This document shows, piece after piece, positions 1 to 11,098 of a stretch of DNA of 64,000 bases; position 1 is the first letter of the stretch; each line of letters begins with the position of its first letter. Position numbers and translations under genes: made by a program. A model generated the notes under the pieces. It saw nothing but the letters and a program-made list of their open reading frames with translations. It had not been told where the DNA came from and did no database searches. The stretch covers positions 310,001-374,000 of the forward strand of contig JBBELK010000375.1 in the NCBI GenBank assembly GCA_037783545.1, in the 5' to 3' direction. This DNA is from Henricia sp. BOLD:AAB3569 (taxonomy: Eukaryota; Echinodermata; Asteroidea; Spinulosida; Echinasteridae).

Positions 1-568
1 ATTTTAGGCCGTCCCGGTTACGAGCGTATATTGGAAATTTGTACACAGAGTTTTTAGAAAGGAATGCTGTCACACTGTTTGTAACTTTTTTTGGGTCCAA
101 GATATCCCTTCAGAACAACTAAAACATAATAAAATGCTGCATGCTGAATCCACGAGTTACATCCCATCCTTAGGATGTAGCAAATATGGTCAAACACGTT
201 GCTAAAAAATACAAGTACAACGATCGATCTCGATCCCATAACCCCATACTTTCGCCATAGATCCATCCGCGGGATCTGCGTTCATAAAATCCCATTCCAC
301 TTCCAGAAATACATTGACCTAATTATGAAAACATATCGAATGGAATTCCACCCCTCTGAAATGCTACCGAGCGTAGCGGTGACTGTATTTCGTGGACCGT
401 TCGAGTGGTCTTTTCCCCGGATCATTACACGACGTTTATACCAAATTGCTCTCTTGTGCTCGCTCGTGATTGCTTACTAAGCTACAATTACACGACCGAG
501 AGCACGTGTCACGCGCGCGTATGTTTAGGGAGCGTTGGGCGGCCTGCGACTACTAGCATCCAGTAACC
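1..568. other. No gene recognised
   Basis: Mixed-composition sequence with no motif, repeat or splice-supported exon that I can recognise. Open frames of 70 and 93 codons occur on the two strands, but neither shows a domain, codon bias or a convincing start. It may be unique flanking DNA. Confidence 0.5.
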
Positions 569-910
569 GTGTTTCAAGTGCCATCGTCGGTTAGTTTTAC
601 AGCGGCCGACTCCAGAAACTACTCGTGCCAGCTCTCCATGACCCACTTACAAATATCTCTTCTCTTCTTTCCCCCTCGACCGCCCTTCGGAGACAGACGC
701 AAACGACTGTTCCATTTGCCTTATTTAAAGCAGATAATTGCGCAAAACGGTCCGTCTGCGGAGCCGATAATGATGTTAATTAGGCCTATGGTTTGTTTTG
801 TGATTTCTGCACAATTCTTCCGTAAGCAACCTCTAGTTTTTATTTCTGTTTTCTTTTTGTATGACCCCTACTCCCATTTCAGACACGCATTAGGCTCGCG
901 CCGAACTAAA

Positions 911-1057
911 CAGGGCTGCGTTCGAAACACGCGAACATTGCAAACGTTTGCATCGTTCGCCAACAACTGGTACCCGGCTTTCCATAGACATGTGCACAAA
1001 AGCACTGAAACCAGTGGCGAACGTTGGCAACGTTCGCGTGTTTGGAACGCAGCCCTG
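911..1057. mobile_element. hAT-like MITE, CAGGG...CCCTG ends
   Basis: A 147 bp element whose ends are inverted: it begins CAGGGCTGCGTTCGAAACAC and its reverse complement begins CAGGGCTGCGTTCCAAACAC. The match continues through GCGAAC and GCAA/CGTT blocks. CAGGG termini are typical of hAT-type non-autonomous elements, which is family knowledge. The flanking 8-mers (gaactaaa and aattggcc) do not match, so the target duplication is lost or the class is wrong. A half copy lies near 21444. The 171-codon frame over this interval is produced by the element and is not a gene. Confidence 0.65.
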
Positions 1058-1079
1058 AATTGGCCTTTTGTGTGTTTCA

Positions 1080-1345
1080 CATGAATAACGTCTGGTGCAC
1101 TGACGTACTTCCTTTCACATGCATACTTTAAGTATCCAGACTATCCACTTGACCAGACTATTTTGTTGTTGCAGTGTGGTGCATGCGGCAGGTGTGAAGT
1201 ACATAATCAATACCGTGTTCACCGTAGGGGAGAATGAGTTAAAGCAACCAGACTGTTGGGTGCTATAGGCAATGGCGTGCACCACGTAGCAACAACAGCA
1301 TAGTCTGTGATATTCTAAACTGCACCTCCATTTAAAAGTGAAGAA
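1080..1345 (-). repeat. fam-A dispersed repeat, inverted copy
   Basis: Member of a ~280 bp family. In the other orientation it runs gaattcttcac..., a cgtagcaacaacag block, a gcatgcaccacatagcaacaa block, agtctggtcaa and gtacaccagacg. Copies with the same order of blocks occur near 1600, 16870, 49260, 50900, 51715, 60860, 61500 and 63210. No coding capacity and no A-rich tail is seen. The class is unknown. Confidence 0.75.
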
Positions 1346-1521
1346 TTCATGGCGCCAGCCATTTTGCGAATATTACACGCAAAATACTAATTTTGTCTAC
1401 TTTATGTCAATCCGACTAAAGTTTGGTCCCACACGTACAATCTTTCACCTACTTGCCACCGGGCGTTTGCATTCGAACCCCAGACCTCTAATCTGATTTT
1501 GCTCTGAAAATTCTAGTATCT

Positions 1522-1554
1522 AGGAGGTTGTGGGTGCGAGTCCCACCCGAGCAC
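1522..1554 (+). pseudogene. tRNA-like T-arm fragment
   Basis: A 33 bp segment ending gcgagtcccacccgagcac is almost identical to the 3' half of the tRNA-like sequence at 7221-7288. It keeps the T-arm but no D-arm or anticodon arm. It looks like a relic of a tRNA-derived retroposon. Confidence 0.5.
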
Positions 1555-1594
1555 ACTGTGTTTAGCGCATACCGTGTCGTGTAGCATCTGCATA

Positions 1595-1875
1595 ATGACA
1601 GGCGCCTCGAATTCTTCACTTCCAAATAGAGGTACAGTTTAGAAAGTCTATGCTGTTGTTGCTACGTGATGCACGCCAATACGTCAACCAACAGTCTAGT
1701 AACTTTATGCCATTCTCTCCTACGGTGAACACAATATTGATTCTGCCGCGTGCACCACATAGCAACAACAATTAGTCTAGTCATGTTGATACATGTATTA
1801 AGAGTGTATGTGAACAGAGGCACGCCAGTACACCAGACGCATTTGAAATGTGCAAAAGATTAGAGTGACGTAATA
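1595..1875 (+). repeat. fam-A dispersed repeat, direct copy
   Basis: Second fam-A copy, in opposite orientation to the one at 1080-1345. The two form an inverted repeat with about 250 bp between arms, sharing gaattcttcactt, agtctatgctgttgttgctacg and gtgcaccacatagcaacaac blocks. The pair could be two insertions or the ends of one foldback-type element. Confidence 0.75.
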
Positions 1876-2084
1876 TTTACCTTATTTAACAAACTGCAAG
1901 TAAACATCCCGAAGCTCGAACCTATATCATGAGACAATGAAACAGCCGCGGTTGCAAAAAAAGATATTTAGGCTCTGTTTATTTGATGCTCAAAATGTAT
2001 GCAGCGTATGATGCACATGTAGCCTACTACTAAACAGCTGAAACAAAATAGCCCCGTATCGCTATACGATGACGAAAATATCCG

Positions 2085-2460
2085 GTCTTTGCTCTCATTT
2101 GCGTAGTGAGGAGTAGGTACTGGATGATTCCAAGTGGTCGATTTCTTTCTTTCTGTTTTACATCATTTTCAGTTACCCAAAATTGTACTTCACGAGTTGA
2201 CAAGAAAAATCCAACTAAAAGTGTTGATAGCAATGGTAACAAACACCACACGATTTTGTACCTATAGTACCTTTGTGGTCGAAATTGCCAACTGAATGTG
2301 TGGTTGTTTTTTTAATCGTCTGCAGAAATTTGTTTTTACCATTCATTCAACACAAAAACCATGCAAAGTTTTCTAAAGTATTACTGCATCTATGTGGCTG
2401 AAATTTCTACAAGGCAGTTTATGAACATTACTCCTAAAGGTAGAACACATCATTTGCAGT
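2085..2460 (+). repeat. fam-B dispersed repeat, first tandem unit
   Basis: Fam-B is a ~400-700 bp repeat. Its order of blocks is: ttgcagt(g)accc, acgagttgacaagaaaaa, gtgttgatagcaatggtaac, aaattgccaactga, ttcaacacaaaaaccatgca, tgtggctgaaatttctac, ggcagttt, ggaattcgtaaaa and tgcaaatgataca...ggcctttaa. The unit here lacks the last blocks and runs into the next copy. About ten copies are found in this window. Several end at TTAA, which suggests a TTAA-targeting DNA transposon derivative. Confidence 0.75.
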
Positions 2461-2866
2461 GACCCCGATTTTCTTTCACGAGTTGACAAGAAAAACCTTA
2501 CTAAAAGTGTTAATAACAATGGTTCCAAACTAACACCACATGCTTTTATTTTAGTCCAAAATGATATTTTGTGTGAGAAATTAACAACTGAAGGTGATTT
2601 TCTAAAACAAAAAGTATTTTGCAAAAGACTTTTTTACCATTTAACTCAACACAAAAAACATGCATGGATTTTTCAAGTTTTCAGAAGTTTTACTCCACCT
2701 ACGTGGCTGAAATTCACGAGTGGAAATAATGACCCTTTTAACAGTTTACCAACCATGTGTTCTACCCTTAAATATTTATCTGCTCAGCTGCTGTTGTTCC
2801 TGGAATTCGTAAAAAGAGCGCGTTTCTTCTGTAAATGATGTACATGTAATGGGCCTTTAAGCATCC
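2461..2866 (+). repeat. fam-B dispersed repeat, second tandem unit
   Basis: Head-to-tail second copy, starting catcatttgcagtgacc and ending gggcctttaag. It keeps the terminal ctgctgttgttcctggaattcg block absent from the first unit. A tandem arrangement suggests local duplication or insertion of one copy into the end of another. Confidence 0.75.
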
Positions 2867-4484
2867 CATTTTCTAGGGCAGATCAAAACATTTTGAAGCG
2901 ATTGTTATCGCTTAATCTTGGGCAAAATTAATGTCATGCATGCAGCTACAACCTTTAGAGAAATTCTGTCGTCGTATTTCTAAAAAAAATCAATTGCAGA
3001 AACAGATTCTTGGGTAAATATTTGAAACCCATCCTCGCCGTGTGTGCGTTCTATCCCCCATTTGTTTTCGCTAAACGGTCATATTTTTCCCGGCATGATG
3101 GAAATCCTAATTATGCTTTGATCGATATAAAATTGCCTGCCGAATGTTTGGATAATTCCTTACAGAAATAAACCTGGCCCAGACAGTGTCTCGGAGAGTA
3201 TTCCCCGGAACGTATTGGAAAAACACTCGCTTCCATCGCAGCCCTTGGGTTTTCATGAACTACCCATCGCGCGGCGTTTTCTGCCTCCCAGTGTTAGAAG
3301 TTTACGGTGCCGAGGTCACTAGGTGCTTTCCCGCGGACTCAGTTTTAATTAAAAGCAGCTCATTTATTTTAAAAAATGGCTCTTTAAAGTACATGTATAA
3401 CAGGGACAGTGTGATATCAGAACAGAGCCCTCTCATATTCACATATTAATTATTGTCTTCAAAAGATATCTTACCATCCGATGCCGAATATATAATCATT
3501 TAATTCAATATGATATCGTTTACATTTACATAATCCGATGGAGATTTGTTTTCAATTACAGCAATTTGTCGAGTATCCTGGCTTTTGTTTTAAACATATA
3601 TCCGCATTTTAAATGCACTGTGCTAAATATATTTCGGACAGTATATATTTTTGGTACTCTGTAAAGTGAAAACGTCACATATTGTGTGTTTTTAAGGTTA
3701 TTGGGTGTACACTAAAACCAGTGAACTGTTTTCCCTGCGCTTTAGCAATGGACGTTTTAGATTACCAGCGAATATTTAGACCCGGTTACCTTGACAACTG
3801 ACGTCACACCTTAATAGTCCACAGAGGACAAACAGTTCCATCAAACAAAGTTTGACACAAAAAAACCCAAATCGACGTGCTTGTTTGTGTGCATGTAACG
3901 AACACCAGACTCTAGTTTTTGTTTTTTGGGGTTTTTTTTGTGTTTGGACATTCCGTGTACCTATCATTACGCGTTACTTGTAATCACGACTTTCGATCGG
4001 TCTCGCCGGCGCACAGCAGTTCCGGGCCGGCGGAGGCTTTATAAGACCCAAGTCACGGCAAGTATAATCGGCTTAAGTATAAAAGGGACCCTGGGATAAA
4101 CTCGACGCGTTATCTGCATGGGGCAGACTACATTTCCAGATAGTATCTGTGGTATTCGCCGTGTTTCCGCCAAATCAGCGCCTTCGTGGCGCATTGAAAA
4201 GGGTCAGAGTCACAATCTAGGTTACTGCATGGTTAAGTCGAAGCTTTCTGCGCGTTAATTCAAGGATAAATGAATTTTTTATAGAACCCCGTAATTGATG
4301 TGTTCTTTCAAACACAGCCCATTTGCTCGTAAAATTGCAGGGAGTGTTGTTTTGATAAAGTGCCAACTCTGATCGATTATTTCTATTGTATTGACAAAAG
4401 CTTTTGAACCCGAATAAAAAAGAGGAAATTGTGTACAAAGCAATGGAAAATTCCTATGAGCGCCTAATGTGACATCACAACTTG
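2867..4484. other. No gene; possible regulatory or unique sequence
   Basis: Mostly AT-rich with no recognised repeat. The interval 3980-4130 is GC-richer and contains TATA-like motifs (see separate entry). The frames of 63-87 codons here show no domain. Confidence 0.4.
4038..4110 (+). promoter_or_regulatory. TATA-like core promoter candidate
   Basis: A canonical TATAAAAGG lies at 4078-4086, and a weaker tttataaga lies about 40 bp upstream, below a GC-rich stretch (cgccggcgcacagcag, gggccggcgg). A start site would be expected near 4110. No coding exon is recognisable downstream before the SINE at 4.49 kb, so the call is weak. Confidence 0.25.
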
Positions 4485-4485
4485 G

Positions 4486-4856
4486 GGCATCATGACCGAG
4501 CGGTGTAGCGTATTGAATCCAAGACTATGGTCAATCCACAGGTCGTGGGTTCGAATCCCATCCCGGCTTGGTCATGGTGCGTGTGCTCTTGAGCAAGGCA
4601 CTTTGCCATGCATTGCTTCTCTCCACCCAGGAGGAAATGGGTACCTGTGAGGGTAGAGAAAGCTAATGTGTTTGATTAGTCCCTGTGCGTATAAGCTGCA
4701 CGGGACTGCATACTCCCCAGGGAGTTGAGAAGGATTAAGGAATGATACTACTGAGCCTAATGACCAGGGTAATAATGCAGAAAGCGCATTGAGAGATCCG
4801 TCGGATCTGTAATGCGCTATATAAGAACTGTCTATTATTATTATTATAACTTTACT
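4486..4856 (+). mobile_element. tRNA-derived SINE, near full length
   Basis: The head has RNA polymerase III internal promoter boxes: an A-box-like gaccgagcggtgtagcg and a B box ggttcgaatcc. It is followed by a body with cttgagcaaggcactttgcc and aatgggtacctgtgagggtag. The 3' end gcgctatataagaactg leads into a (TTA)n tail. This order is typical of tRNA-derived SINEs of marine invertebrates. No clean target duplication is visible. A related body fragment lies at 52030-52175. Confidence 0.85.
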
Positions 4857-6090
4857 CATGGATATGGAAAAACCAAAAACATGCACTTGTACCAATGAAG
4901 CAGTTATCGGTATAAGTTTTTATTAACGTGCGCAAGAACAACGGTCAGCTATATAGCAAAAATCTAAGCTAGAAAAATCCATAATGATTTCAAGTGCTAT
5001 TTGACAATAACCAAGATTCCAGTTTCCAGAAGGGATTTACTCGGGGCACAATGTACCTTCAAGCTATACCCTACATTTAAAAGAATGTCGTTCTGTTGAA
5101 TGATACAAAGCACATGCACTGGCCACGACAGAACGAAACTGTATGAACTAGGCCGAGGGTACAGCAGGCCTAGTTCTGAGCGAACAGTTGCGCCGTGTTT
5201 TTCCGAGGGAATGTGACGAGGCAAAGTATTGACGGATTAATTCAAAGAGGTTGTCCGTGTATTTTGTTGGCTCGTCTAATTTGCTGATTGAGTAGTTGCA
5301 CTGCAATACTCGTAATGCGTCTGAGCTCTTTCCCATCCTAAGCTGGGGCGTGTCTGGTCCGTTCATTTTCTGGGAACGGCTAAATGGTTTGACGCTTTTG
5401 CGACCTTAGCACAATTTTCTTAAAAGTCTAAAGTAGGTTGATTGGATTGGTTTGTTCAGACACAAGTCGGCCACAACTCGACAGGGCGCAATAAATCGTC
5501 ACCTATCTTTCAGAGAGTGAAGTGAAGACTTGCGCGTATGACACAAAACACAGTCAACGGGACATGACGTCATGTACAATGACGTCAGCATTTTGTTTCC
5601 TATAGAGAGCAACAAGAAATAAGTGGCAAACTGTTTTTTTAACCCTGAGGATTTTTTTCACATAGATTTTGAAGAATTTTAAATAGTCGTCGAAAATGAG
5701 GGTCTCGGTGCTTCTATTGTGATATAATTTGAAATGAAAAGACGCGTTACGTAAAACAGTGGCTCGGCATCTGAAACGAAGCTGCCTGTGCTAATTGAAA
5801 AGAAGGCTGACAACCGCAAGCCTTCCGGTTGTCAAATAAAGTCACCAAAGCATTGTAGTTCCACTAACATTAATCTCAACAAAAACAGTTGACTAATACG
5901 ATATAAATGTAAATTCAGCTAGAGAAATTAGGTCAACTGCTTACGAGTACTCGATTAACCGCGAGTAGTTTCTTCGCAGGTACTCGAATCGAAGTTTTCA
6001 CTGATCACAACACTATGCGCAGTTACATTGCGCATGTTCCACTTCTCTTCAAAAGTAGCCAATCCCTTTCCCAACTAGTCTAAGCACAAA
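4857..6090. other. No gene recognised
   Basis: Unremarkable sequence with several stop-rich frames. A 107-codon minus-strand frame at 4572-4895 lies mostly in the SINE. Two short minus frames near 5.0-5.37 kb have no recognisable motif. Confidence 0.45.
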
Positions 6091-6277
6091 CCATAGAGTT
6101 ATATGTAGTAAACTAGAGTGTGCACTGTCTATTCAAGCCGCGTGTGTGGACCGTGCCGATGGGCAACACAGCTTTGCCCACCGAGCACCCACAGCGTTAA
6201 GCCAAAATGGCGGCGTCCATATCGACACATCATGTATTGGGAGTGCGCACTCTAGTTTACTATATATAACTCTATGG
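6091..6277. mobile_element. 187 bp MITE with 35 bp inverted ends
   Basis: The left end CCATAGAGTTATATGTAGTA and the reverse complement of the right end CCATAGAGTTATATATAGTA continue into AACTAGAGTG(T/C)GCAC. Two mismatches occur in 35 positions. The centre holds gggcaacacagctttgccc and aaaatggcggcg. No internal coding. The superfamily is unclear because the duplication cannot be delimited. Confidence 0.8.
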
Positions 6278-6774
6278 TACAAACAGAGAATATGTGAAGA
6301 GTCGTCTAGGAACCAGTGTCCATTTTCTTACAAACCCCGACTACAGATCAAGCAATATATCAGGGATATTGATAACCGAAGCCCAACCCTAACCAAATGA
6401 TCCAAGAAAGATATATAGATGCATTTAACAAGCCTGCAAACAATCCTTCGGCATGCAACACGGACAAACATCAATCCCAGCAATCTGGAAAGAATGTTAT
6501 TCTTGTTATAATTAGGCCAGGGATATATACCAAACGGTAAAATAAATATTTTGCAAAGGCTGGCTAATCCGTAATTAGGACTTTTCATGCGGGGCCCGTG
6601 TGCCACGGCGGATTAATTAGGTCTTGTGTACGTCAATGGCACAACGCATGCATCATTAGGTTGCAGTTTACTTATTCTAACCATTTGGGGCATGCGCTAA
6701 AATGTTAGACAGGCAAAACCAGTTACATTTGTGGCATTTTTCTGCTGTCATTAATAAACCACCAGTGACAGTTA
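6278..6774. other. No gene recognised
   Basis: AT-rich sequence without recognisable repeat or exon. It ends at the start of a reverse fam-B copy. Confidence 0.4.
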
Positions 6775-7200
6775 TTATCAATTTTGGTTTTGCATAAGGG
6801 CTCTCGTTACCATTTTTTGTTACATTGCTTGAATTTTTGTTGCAGATAAATGAGAATTTACGAGCCCCGTTTTTACAGATTTCTGGAATAAGGACTTATC
6901 TAAAGAAGAATTTTGGTAAACTAGCCTGCTGAAATTTGTAGCTACTCAGATGCATCAATGCTGCAGAAAAACTTGGTTTTTGTGTTAAATGAATGGTAAA
7001 AATGTCTGTGCGCACACATAAACGATCACCAGATGTTAAATTCTTACAGAAAGGTAAGAAATGCATTCATGTTGGACAGAAATAAAGTCATGTGGTGTTT
7101 GCTACTATTACTATCAACACTCTAACTTATTTTTGTTTTCTTGTCAACTCATGAAGTAAAATTTGGGTCATCACGTGATAATTATAATGAGCCTTTAAGT
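6775..7200 (-). repeat. fam-B dispersed repeat, reverse copy
   Basis: Reverse-orientation fam-B with tttggtaaactagcctgc, tgcatcaatgctgcag, gtggtgtttgctactatta and cttgtcaactcatgaagtaaaa blocks. It ends at gagcctttaag. Confidence 0.7.
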
Positions 7201-7220
7201 AAACATTAATGATTCGAACC

Positions 7221-7288
7221 GGTGGTCGAGTGGTTAAGACGTCTGCCTCGTTTGCAGGAGGTCGTGGGTTCGAGTCCCACCCGAGCAC
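7221..7288 (+). pseudogene. tRNA-like sequence (anticodon loop CGT)
   Basis: It has an A-box-like tggtcgagtggttaagacg and a B box gggttcgagtccc. A ctgc/gcag stem encloses loop ctcgttt, so the anticodon would be CGT (Thr). The 5 bp T stem gtggg/cccac is intact. The 5' and 3' ends do not form a 7 bp acceptor stem, so this is a tRNA-derived retroposon head or pseudogene and not a working tRNA gene. The downstream 120 bp may be the retroposon body. Confidence 0.6.
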
Positions 7289-7924
7289 GCTATGAGGTTT
7301 TTCATAGTGTCTTGGAAACTTCTTGTACGGAAAGGAGCCTGGAATGTCCGTGCTCCGCCTGGAATTTCAATTGTGTTTTGGTATTTTAATGAGCGTGGAT
7401 CCGCCACAGATTTCTACTTATGATCGCGAAAACTCGACCTAGCCTGCGCGACTTATACAACCTTTTTCCAGAGCGGGTCACATATTTTCCCGTCCAGAAT
7501 GGTACCTTTTTGTAAGAAAAGTAACAACTGACGGTGGTTTTAGAAAAATAGCGGTTCGCTATTGTTTTAGTATTCTTTAACGCGCCTTAGGTTTTTCAAA
7601 CGTCAAGTTCGCGGACGCTTGACAGAAACGTCCCGTCGGATGAGAAACTAGTCAGTAAAGAGTGTTTACAAGTTTGATGGCGAAGGTTGCGGTGCTAAGG
7701 AGTCTTGTCTCCGGCGCAAAACTGAAAAAAGGAAAGGGGGATACATATAAAGCCGAATTTATAAGCACCTCTCTTCGTCCGCGTAGTTAATAAGAACGAC
7801 GTTGAGGAGAACGGGAAGTAACATCAAATTTGTATTGCTCTTAACGAACCCGTGCCTTGACGTACGCAAGGTATTAGTCATTGTAACGCACGTGAGCGGA
7901 ATGGATATCTTGTAAACATAAAAA
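7289..7924. other. No gene; probable SINE body then unique sequence
   Basis: Follows the tRNA-like head. The first part (gctatgaggtttttcatagtgtcttgg) could be its body. The rest has no recognised repeat or exon. Confidence 0.35.
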
Positions 7925-8176
7925 AGCACAGGGGCCAATTTTATGGCGCTGCTAAGCACAAACATTTGCTTTGTACAGAATCTATTTGCTTTATATTGCT
8001 AAAAATGGATTGCCAGCCCGAATCGTATGTGATGTGTATTTTCTAATATTCTGCTACTGTTTCCAAAAACACAATTTGAACTACAATTGTGAGTAGTATT
8101 CTATTTTTACAAAGCAAAGACATTCTGTGCTGAACAAATTGTTGTACTTAGCAACGCCATGAACGTAGCCCCTGAT
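7925..8176. repeat. fam-V inverted-end repeat
   Basis: It begins ccaattttatggcgctgctaagcacaaa and ends tacttagcaacgccatgaa, so the two ends are inverted. The interior has tttgctttatattgctaaaaatgg and attgccagcc. Related copies: 47745-47945, 49578-50533 and 51388-51650. Confidence 0.7.
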
Positions 8177-8377
8177 ACCTTTTAAGTTTTGCCGCGTTTT
8201 GTACCATGCAGTGTACACAATGCTGGAACCAAAATGGCGCCGAAGCCAGATTTTTGGGTATCTAATGTATCTATGTTTAAAACGACTTTAGGCCTATACC
8301 TCAGCAGTGCTATTCGTCGGGTACCCTTTACCGCGTGTTGCGCCATAAGCAGTATTTACAATGCTGGATCCAAAATG

Positions 8378-8744
8378 GCTGCAATATTGTTATTATTATT
8401 TATTATTATTATTATTTCTTTCTGGTATTCATACCAAGGATTCCTCAATAGTGCTCATTGCACTGTCACTCGCAAGCGTGAGGAAACCCATGAAGAATTA
8501 GAATTAGAAATGCATGGCCAGAGACACCGGGGATGATCCCCCTTGCTCTTCACGAAAGAATGCTCTGGGATCTTTAGAGTGCGTTTCCATTACCTAACAC
8601 ACTGGACCAACGGCTTTACATCCCTTCCGAAGGATGGAGCAAGTGTGGTTGAGTGCCTTGCCCAAGGGCACAGGTACCGTAGCCGTGGGGAGGTTCGAAC
8701 CTGCAACCCCAAGTTTTCACCTATGACTGCGAGTCAACGACCTA
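8378..8744 (-). mobile_element. tRNA-derived SINE, split by a CACTA-like element
   Basis: Reads on the minus strand. The tRNA-like head with B box ggttcgaacct lies near 8690-8700. The body has cttgggcaaggcactcaacc and the 3' tail is an (AAT)n run at 8385-8415. The first part of the head (tggccgagcggt, A-box-like) lies at 13714-13740, on the far side of the 8745-13713 insertion. Joining the two restores an uninterrupted A box, so the SINE was present before the transposon arrived. The head resembles Ser/Leu-type tRNAs. Confidence 0.85.
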
Positions 8745-8760
8745 CACTCTAAAAACTCCC

Positions 8761-9040
8761 TGGTCAGATCTGACCCGGAACGGGTCAGATCTGACCAGAA
8801 AAAAGGGTCATATTTGACCCAACCCTTTCTGGGTCAGAATGACCCGGAATGTTGGGTCACTCAGTATGACCCAGAAAGTTGGGTCAAAATATTTTTTGAC
8901 CCGTAAATCGGGTCATTCTTTCTGACCCGGCTCTGGGTCATTCTGACCTGGCTCTGGGTCATTCTGACCCAAGAAGTTGGGTCATTCTGACCCAAGACGG
9001 GTTGGGACAAATATGACCCATTTTTCCGGGTCAGACGAGA
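8761..9040. repeat. Subterminal TGACCC/GGGTCA array, left end
   Basis: About 280 bp in which TGACCC or GGGTCA recurs roughly every 15-20 bp, partly as palindromes such as ggtcagatctgaccc. The right end of the element (13635-13697) has a shorter set. In En/Spm-type elements such arrays bind a transposon-encoded protein. Here that role is inference. Confidence 0.8.
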
Positions 9041-9059
9041 TAAGCATGTATTCCACACT

Positions 9060-9842
9060 ATTTATGGCAACAATCTACAGAATTTCTTGAAAAAAATATG
9101 TTTGAGGAATGAAATCTGAGCAGAATTTTTATTTTCATAATTTTCATAATTCCCTTTTGAGTACATGTAGCTGCCATAAATAAGTGCATGTTATTGAAAA
9201 GGAACACATGCTTACCTTGTCGGGTTTAGAACAGGATATTGCATGCAGGGCAACTACAAAGAAAATAAAAAGTAAACATTAAATGATCTGCTGATGAATA
9301 TACATATGTACATGTATGTATTTATTTCCAGGAATGCATTGTGATGATCAGTACTTTTGAGTTGTTTATATTGCAGCACTGTATACACGTTGAAATACAT
9401 CTTTTAAATAAATCTTTAATGTAATGAATATTTTGGCAATTTGGCATGGGAAACTCCATAAAATATAGCACACAAATGCATGTTACTAAAACGGTATAAA
9501 GTGGCTCAAATTGTACTATAAAAATAATAATGGAATATTCAATGTGTTACCCTTTTCTAAAAGTAAAACGTATTGAAAACCGAAGATCATATAGTGTTCT
9601 TCATGCCAGACCCAGAGAGGTGATCCTACGAGGTCTTAAGGGGGAAGAGAGGTGGAGGTGGAGGGGAGGCCAGGATAACCATGATAACTGGTTGCCATGG
9701 TAACTGAGCAAGGCATCTAATCAAATGAAGTCAGCCACAAAGTGCTTTTGGCCAAAATATGTTCATGGGTGTTGACAAACATCAATGAACATATTTTCTG
9801 ACTATCTCCAAATGAAAGTACAAATTCAGATTATACAAGGTA
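9060..9842. other. Interior of CACTA-like element 1, no exon seen
   Basis: AT-rich sequence downstream (minus strand) of the last exon. It would include the 3' untranslated region and terminator of the minus-strand gene. Several aataaa-like words occur, none decisive. Confidence 0.4.
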
Positions 9843-9935
9843 TTACGAGGTCAGAGAAGGTAGTTCAAACCCAAAGTTAAATGTTCTAATGCATCCAGAT
9901 GTGTGGCTGTCTTCACCAAACTGGTACATTACCTT
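9843..9935 (-). CDS. Terminal exon of SAM-domain gene in CACTA-like element 1
   Basis: The acceptor gaacattcctgcag is strong. The exon reads 30 codons, starting KVMYQFGEDSHTSG and ending GFELPSLTS followed by TAA. The preceding exon ends in phase 0 at a consensus GTAAGT donor and this one starts in phase 0, so the join keeps the frame. I do not recognise this C-terminal segment. It could be a shortened tail specific to the element. The intron to the previous exon holds a 5'-truncated SINE and a 445 bp inverted-repeat element, both inserted without disturbing the splice sites. Confidence 0.5.
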   Translation of the reverse strand, partial: KVMYQFGEDSHTSGCIRTFNFGFELPSLTS

Positions 9936-10222
9936 CTGCAGGAATGTTCATGTAGATAAACAATGTCAAGGGGAAATGTCCAGAATGCTGTGGTACTTAA
10001 AACAAACGTCTACTCCTGTCAAATGTGAGTCGACTTTCAAATAATCCAAGGCTTTTTGTTCCACAAACACGAACACCAGCTCTGATTCGACTGCCTCCTC
10101 AAACAATGAGTGGTTCCCTCCATCATCCCTCTTCCATGTACGTTGGGATATTTAACCCGACCTAAAATGGGAGAAAACAATTTGTCAAATAGCCACTCAA
10201 GAAACTCAGAAGTTTGATTGAA

Positions 10223-10666
10223 GACTATAGTTTGACTAGAGTCCCCCGAACAACGGAAATTATCCATTGTTTGAGGGACTACCATTGTTCAAGGGACTCG
10301 ACAGACAGTCGCTCAATTGAACTTGCTGCTAAATGTAGCCCAAACCTGGAAGGAGATTTTTTTTTTTGCGAACGTGTAGTTAGTGTGTTGACGGTGGCCC
10401 AAAGAGAACGTCAAAAGAACCACGGTAAAGCGTCACGTGAGCGCACACGATAGTGCTACTATACTATGGGCCACTTTGTACTCGCCTTGATGTTCTCCAT
10501 GGGCCAGTATCAACGCACAAACTGCACATTCGCGAGAAAAAAGAATCCACCTCCAGCTTCGGACTATGAGCAAGTTTGATTGAGCGACGAGTCTTTGGAC
10601 TCTATAGTCGTCCCTTGAATGACAGATAATTGATATTGTTCGAGGGACTCCAGTCAAACTATAGTC
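10223..10666. mobile_element. 445 bp inverted-repeat element
   Basis: The left end GACTATAGTTTGACTAGAGT and the reverse complement of the right end GACTATAGTTTGACTGGAGT continue through CCC(C/T)CGAACAA. Two mismatches occur in 31 positions. A second inverted pair (cgctcaattga / gtttgattgagcga) lies inside. It sits in the last intron of the minus-strand gene. Frames of 79-95 codons here are by-products of the repeat. Confidence 0.75.
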
Positions 10667-10847
10667 GTAAATCGAGCTTGCTCTGGGTTTAATCCACAAC
10701 CCTGTGCCGCTGTGCGTCATGAAGAGAAAAAGGCATTGTTGGCCACCGTCAGAAATATATGTTTTTGATTCAAAAACGGTATTTTAAGTATTTTTTTAAA
10801 AACGTATTTTCCCGTTAAGAATATCTTTAGACGACCAAATCTGCGGT

Positions 10848-11090
10848 ACCTGTGCCCTTGGGCAAAGCACTCAACCACACGTACTCGCTCCATCCTTCGG
10901 AAGGGATGTAAAGCCGTTGGTCCAGTGTGTTAGGTAATGGTAATTCGTGAAGAGCAAGGGGATTCCCCGGTGTCTCTGGCCATTTCTAATTCTAATTCTT
11001 CATGGGTTTCCTCATGCTTGCGAGTGACGGTGCAATGAGCACTATTGAGGAATCCTTGGTATGATTACCAGAAATAAATAATAATAAATG
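10848..11090 (+). mobile_element. 5'-truncated SINE, opposite orientation to the 8.4 kb copy
   Basis: Contains the same body as the split SINE (cttgggcaaagcactcaacc, ctccatccttcggaagggat, gtctctggccatttctaatt) and an aataaataataataaatg tail. It lacks the tRNA-like head. Truncation at the 5' side is usual for LINE-mobilised copies. It lies next to the donor site of the exon at 11099-11196. Confidence 0.8.
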
Positions 11091-11098
11091 CTACTTAC

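Noticed and set aside
569..1084. 171-codon plus-strand open frame, the longest in the window
   Set aside because: Its last third runs through the CAGGG inverted-repeat MITE, the start lacks context, and no domain or periodic structure is seen.
7221..7288. Working tRNA-Thr(CGT) gene
   Set aside because: The acceptor stem cannot form, and the 3' half recurs at 1522-1554 as a repeat fragment.
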